Of a stretch of 64,000 nucleotides of DNA, positions 61,829 through 64,000 are shown in pieces (the stretch's first letter is position 1; the number at the start of each line of letters is the position of its first letter). Under the pieces are notes generated by a model, which worked only from the letters and a program-made list of their open reading frames with translations, searched no databases and had not been told where the DNA came from. This DNA comes from Hevea brasiliensis. Its lineage: Eukaryota > Streptophyta > Magnoliopsida > Malpighiales > Euphorbiaceae. The position numbers and the translations under genes are program-made. The stretch covers positions 66,728,880-66,792,879 of the forward strand of contig NC_079505.1 in assembly GCF_030052815.1 (NCBI RefSeq), written 5' to 3'.

Positions 61829-64000
61829 ATAATATTGCTGGCTGCATTAGGAACGAAGGTCCATCAATTTCATTATTATAACACTTGCAAATTGATTGAA
61901 ATGCACTTAATGAGTTTTTTTCTTTCCTTATTTATTTGTTTATTAAATTTGTTTAATGTGTAACCACAACCCTTTGTGTAGGTTTTGAAAAGTTATCAGT
62001 ACTCGGCAATTTGGAACTTCTTGATTTAAGTTGGAACCATTTCCACAGCAACATTTTATCATCTCTAAGTGGTATTTCATCTTTAAAATATTTATATCTA
62101 AGTAGAAATAGTTTAAAAGGAGTAATTAATATTCAAGGTACTTGAAATTGATTTTCTACCCTCCTTATTGCCATAGTCATCATTTTCTCAAACAAAATTA
62201 ATGCATTTGTATTATTGAACAGAATTAAATTTTCTAACAAGTTTGAAGGAGTTAGATTTATCATTTAATGCAATTGAAGGGTTTAAATCTTCATATGGTA
62301 GGAATTGATCTTTTATTTCATTCATCATTAGTTTTCTTAAATTAGCTACAAGAAAATAATAACTTCCACAGGCAGAGAAGAATTGTTGAAGCTGAACAAC
62401 TTAGAGCTCCTTGACTTGAGTTATAACAACTTTAGTATCAACATTTTATCATTTCTCAATGGGCTTTCCTCTCTCAAATTTTTATATATCAGAAACACTC
62501 AATTGAAAGGATCATTCGATATAAAAGGTTAGATATAATTTGTGGACTCAAGAGGAACGGATGTACATATTCAATATATGTATATTACTTAATATTTTTT
62601 TCAATGTATGCTATTTTAATAATATAATTTTTTTAAAAATATTTACTTAGGAAAATAAAATTTAAAAGCAAAAATTAAGAAAAATAAAATAATTTTTTTA
62701 TGTGAATATCTATATAACTTATATACTTTTTACTATGTTTTTTTCATTTCTAAGAAGTAAAAAAAAAATTAAATAAATAAAGAAATTACTTTATAAATTG
62801 AAAAACAACCTAAACATGAACATAAAAAAATGCTTATCAGATATATATGCCAAAGCAAATGATAACGTGACTTATATGTCAATTTATTTTCAATTTATTT
62901 GATTCAAAATAATTGATAATTTATTTTGATTTATATAAAATTTAAAATAATTTAAAAAATTAAAAATTAATTCGATGATTTCTAAAATCCGATCTAAAAT
63001 TTTCCGTTTGACTTGACAAATCAACTTAATTTTTTTGATTTCAAAACTAAATAAATAAATTTATTTTTTAAAATTTACTTTTACTGTTGGCCCGTAACTC
63101 AGATTAAGATAAAATTTTCAAAACGGATTATTTTTTTTACAAAATAAATACTGAATATGCTATGAAAATTATTTTATTTACATTATAATCTTACTTACAG
63201 AAATAAGGAGTTTAAACAACATAATCGTGCTTTATTTAAAAGGTATAATCATAAAAGGAAGCATATTATTAGAATCACTAGAGGTACTGACTCACCTTAA
63301 AATCCTACATTTAGAAGGGAGTAATTTCAAAGGAACACTGCCAATTGCATTTCTCTTGTTCTTAACTGTTTATGATAATCATATTTTATAATTATTTTAA
63401 TTTAACTTTTATTTTTTTTTTAAATTGTTGATTATAACAATGTACAAACTTTTAGTTAGTTAGTGAAAATTATATTTTCTTGAGTTAAATAAAATTAATA
63501 TTTAAAAATCATTCAAATAAAAAAGAAATTAATTTTTTTATCGCGATTAAAATTAATTTTTTTTCTCTCAATTTTCTTTATTTAAATATTCAATATAAAC
63601 TTTTTATTTCAATTTATAAAAATATAAATGAAAGTGAATTTATGAACGAATAAAAATATTCTTAATTTTTTAAAAATTTTATGATATTAACAAATTATAA
63701 TATTATTATTATATTCTAAATTTATATAATAACTCCTCTTAAAATTTATAAAATTCCTTAATTTCCTGATATGAATATTCTTAAATATATAATTTTTTAA
63801 TTAATAATATAATATCCTATTTTATGTATGAAATTATATTTAAAAAAATAGATATAATATTTAAATACTATATAATCTTAAATTTAATAAATTACCACTT
63901 CCTTATATATTAAATATTTATATTGAAAAGGTTAATTAAAATAATATTAAAATTAGTATTTACAATTCCCTAAAAAATTATCTATAATTACAATATCAAT
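61829..64000 (+). pseudogene. 5'-truncated tandem copy of the RLP gene (continues past the window)
   Basis: Starts abruptly in the last 30 bp of exon 1 (reading NIAGCIRNEG), with no signal peptide, LRRNT exon or promoter. Exon 2 (61982-62137), exon 3 (62223-62297, with an intact CAG acceptor) and exon 4 (62372-62527) are open and phase-consistent LRR exons (for example GFEKLSVLGNLELLDLSWNHF and NNLELLDLSYNNFSINILSF). Exon 5 is largely deleted: intron 4 is fused to the last bases 'tttgtggactcaagagg' with its donor changed to GGAACGG. Exon 6 begins at 63201, but its donor is missing, so the frame runs on to a TAA at about 63390. Introns also align with copy 1. Very probably a pseudogene, although the large last exon lies outside the window. 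Confidence 0.85.

Overview
This is an AT-rich plant nuclear window. The evidence is spliced genes with GT-AG introns, plant-type LTR retrotransposons primed by initiator tRNA-Met, many MITE-class DNA transposons, and plant-specific protein families. A eudicot is likely. The style of the receptor-like protein and the small plant-specific proteins would fit a woody eudicot such as a Euphorbiaceae species, but the sequence alone does not prove this.

Layout. 1-4000: non-coding, no gene recognised. 4221-6194 (-): an intact intronless-CDS transmembrane nine (TMN/EMP70) protein with a 5' UTR intron. 6400-15700: intergenic DNA with a hAT-type MITE (8972-9484) and a degenerate Ty1/copia element (9627-13607) whose right end is an inverted piece of its own LTR. 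15739-28773: a transposon graveyard containing a 2.4 kb solo-LTR-like element with a giant (AAT)n/(ATT)n palindrome, a long solo LTR split by a second 3.8 kb solo LTR, a non-autonomous CACTA element, and an LTR fragment bracketed by a 200-bp duplication of the host sequence. 29801-30623: another hAT-type MITE. 30836-37470 (-): an eight-exon gene for an R3H plus double G-patch protein, with a Mutator-like element and a hAT-like element inside two introns. Its first exon and promoter are tandemly duplicated just upstream (37388-39760). 40-51 kb: AT-rich intergenic DNA with MITEs, a tandem duplication and a TRIM-like miniature LTR element (47829-49073). This stretch lies between two paralogous small plant-specific protein genes on the + strand (43278-43622 and 51177-51554). 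51558-53170: a tandem repeat array with a dimeric higher-order pattern. 54556-61042 (+): a multi-exon LRR receptor-like protein (RLP) gene with damaged splice sites, followed by a 5'-truncated tandem copy (61829 to the window end).

Functionally the genes are unrelated neighbours: secretory-pathway membrane protein, nucleic-acid-binding nuclear protein, two paralogous proteins of unknown function, and a cell-surface immune-type receptor cluster. No operon-like organisation, RNA gene or CRISPR array was seen. The most unusual structures are the copia element with U3 ends at both termini, the duplicated promoter/start-codon block of the G-patch gene, the decayed splice sites of the RLP pair, and the long-duplication insertion at 27.2-28.8 kb.
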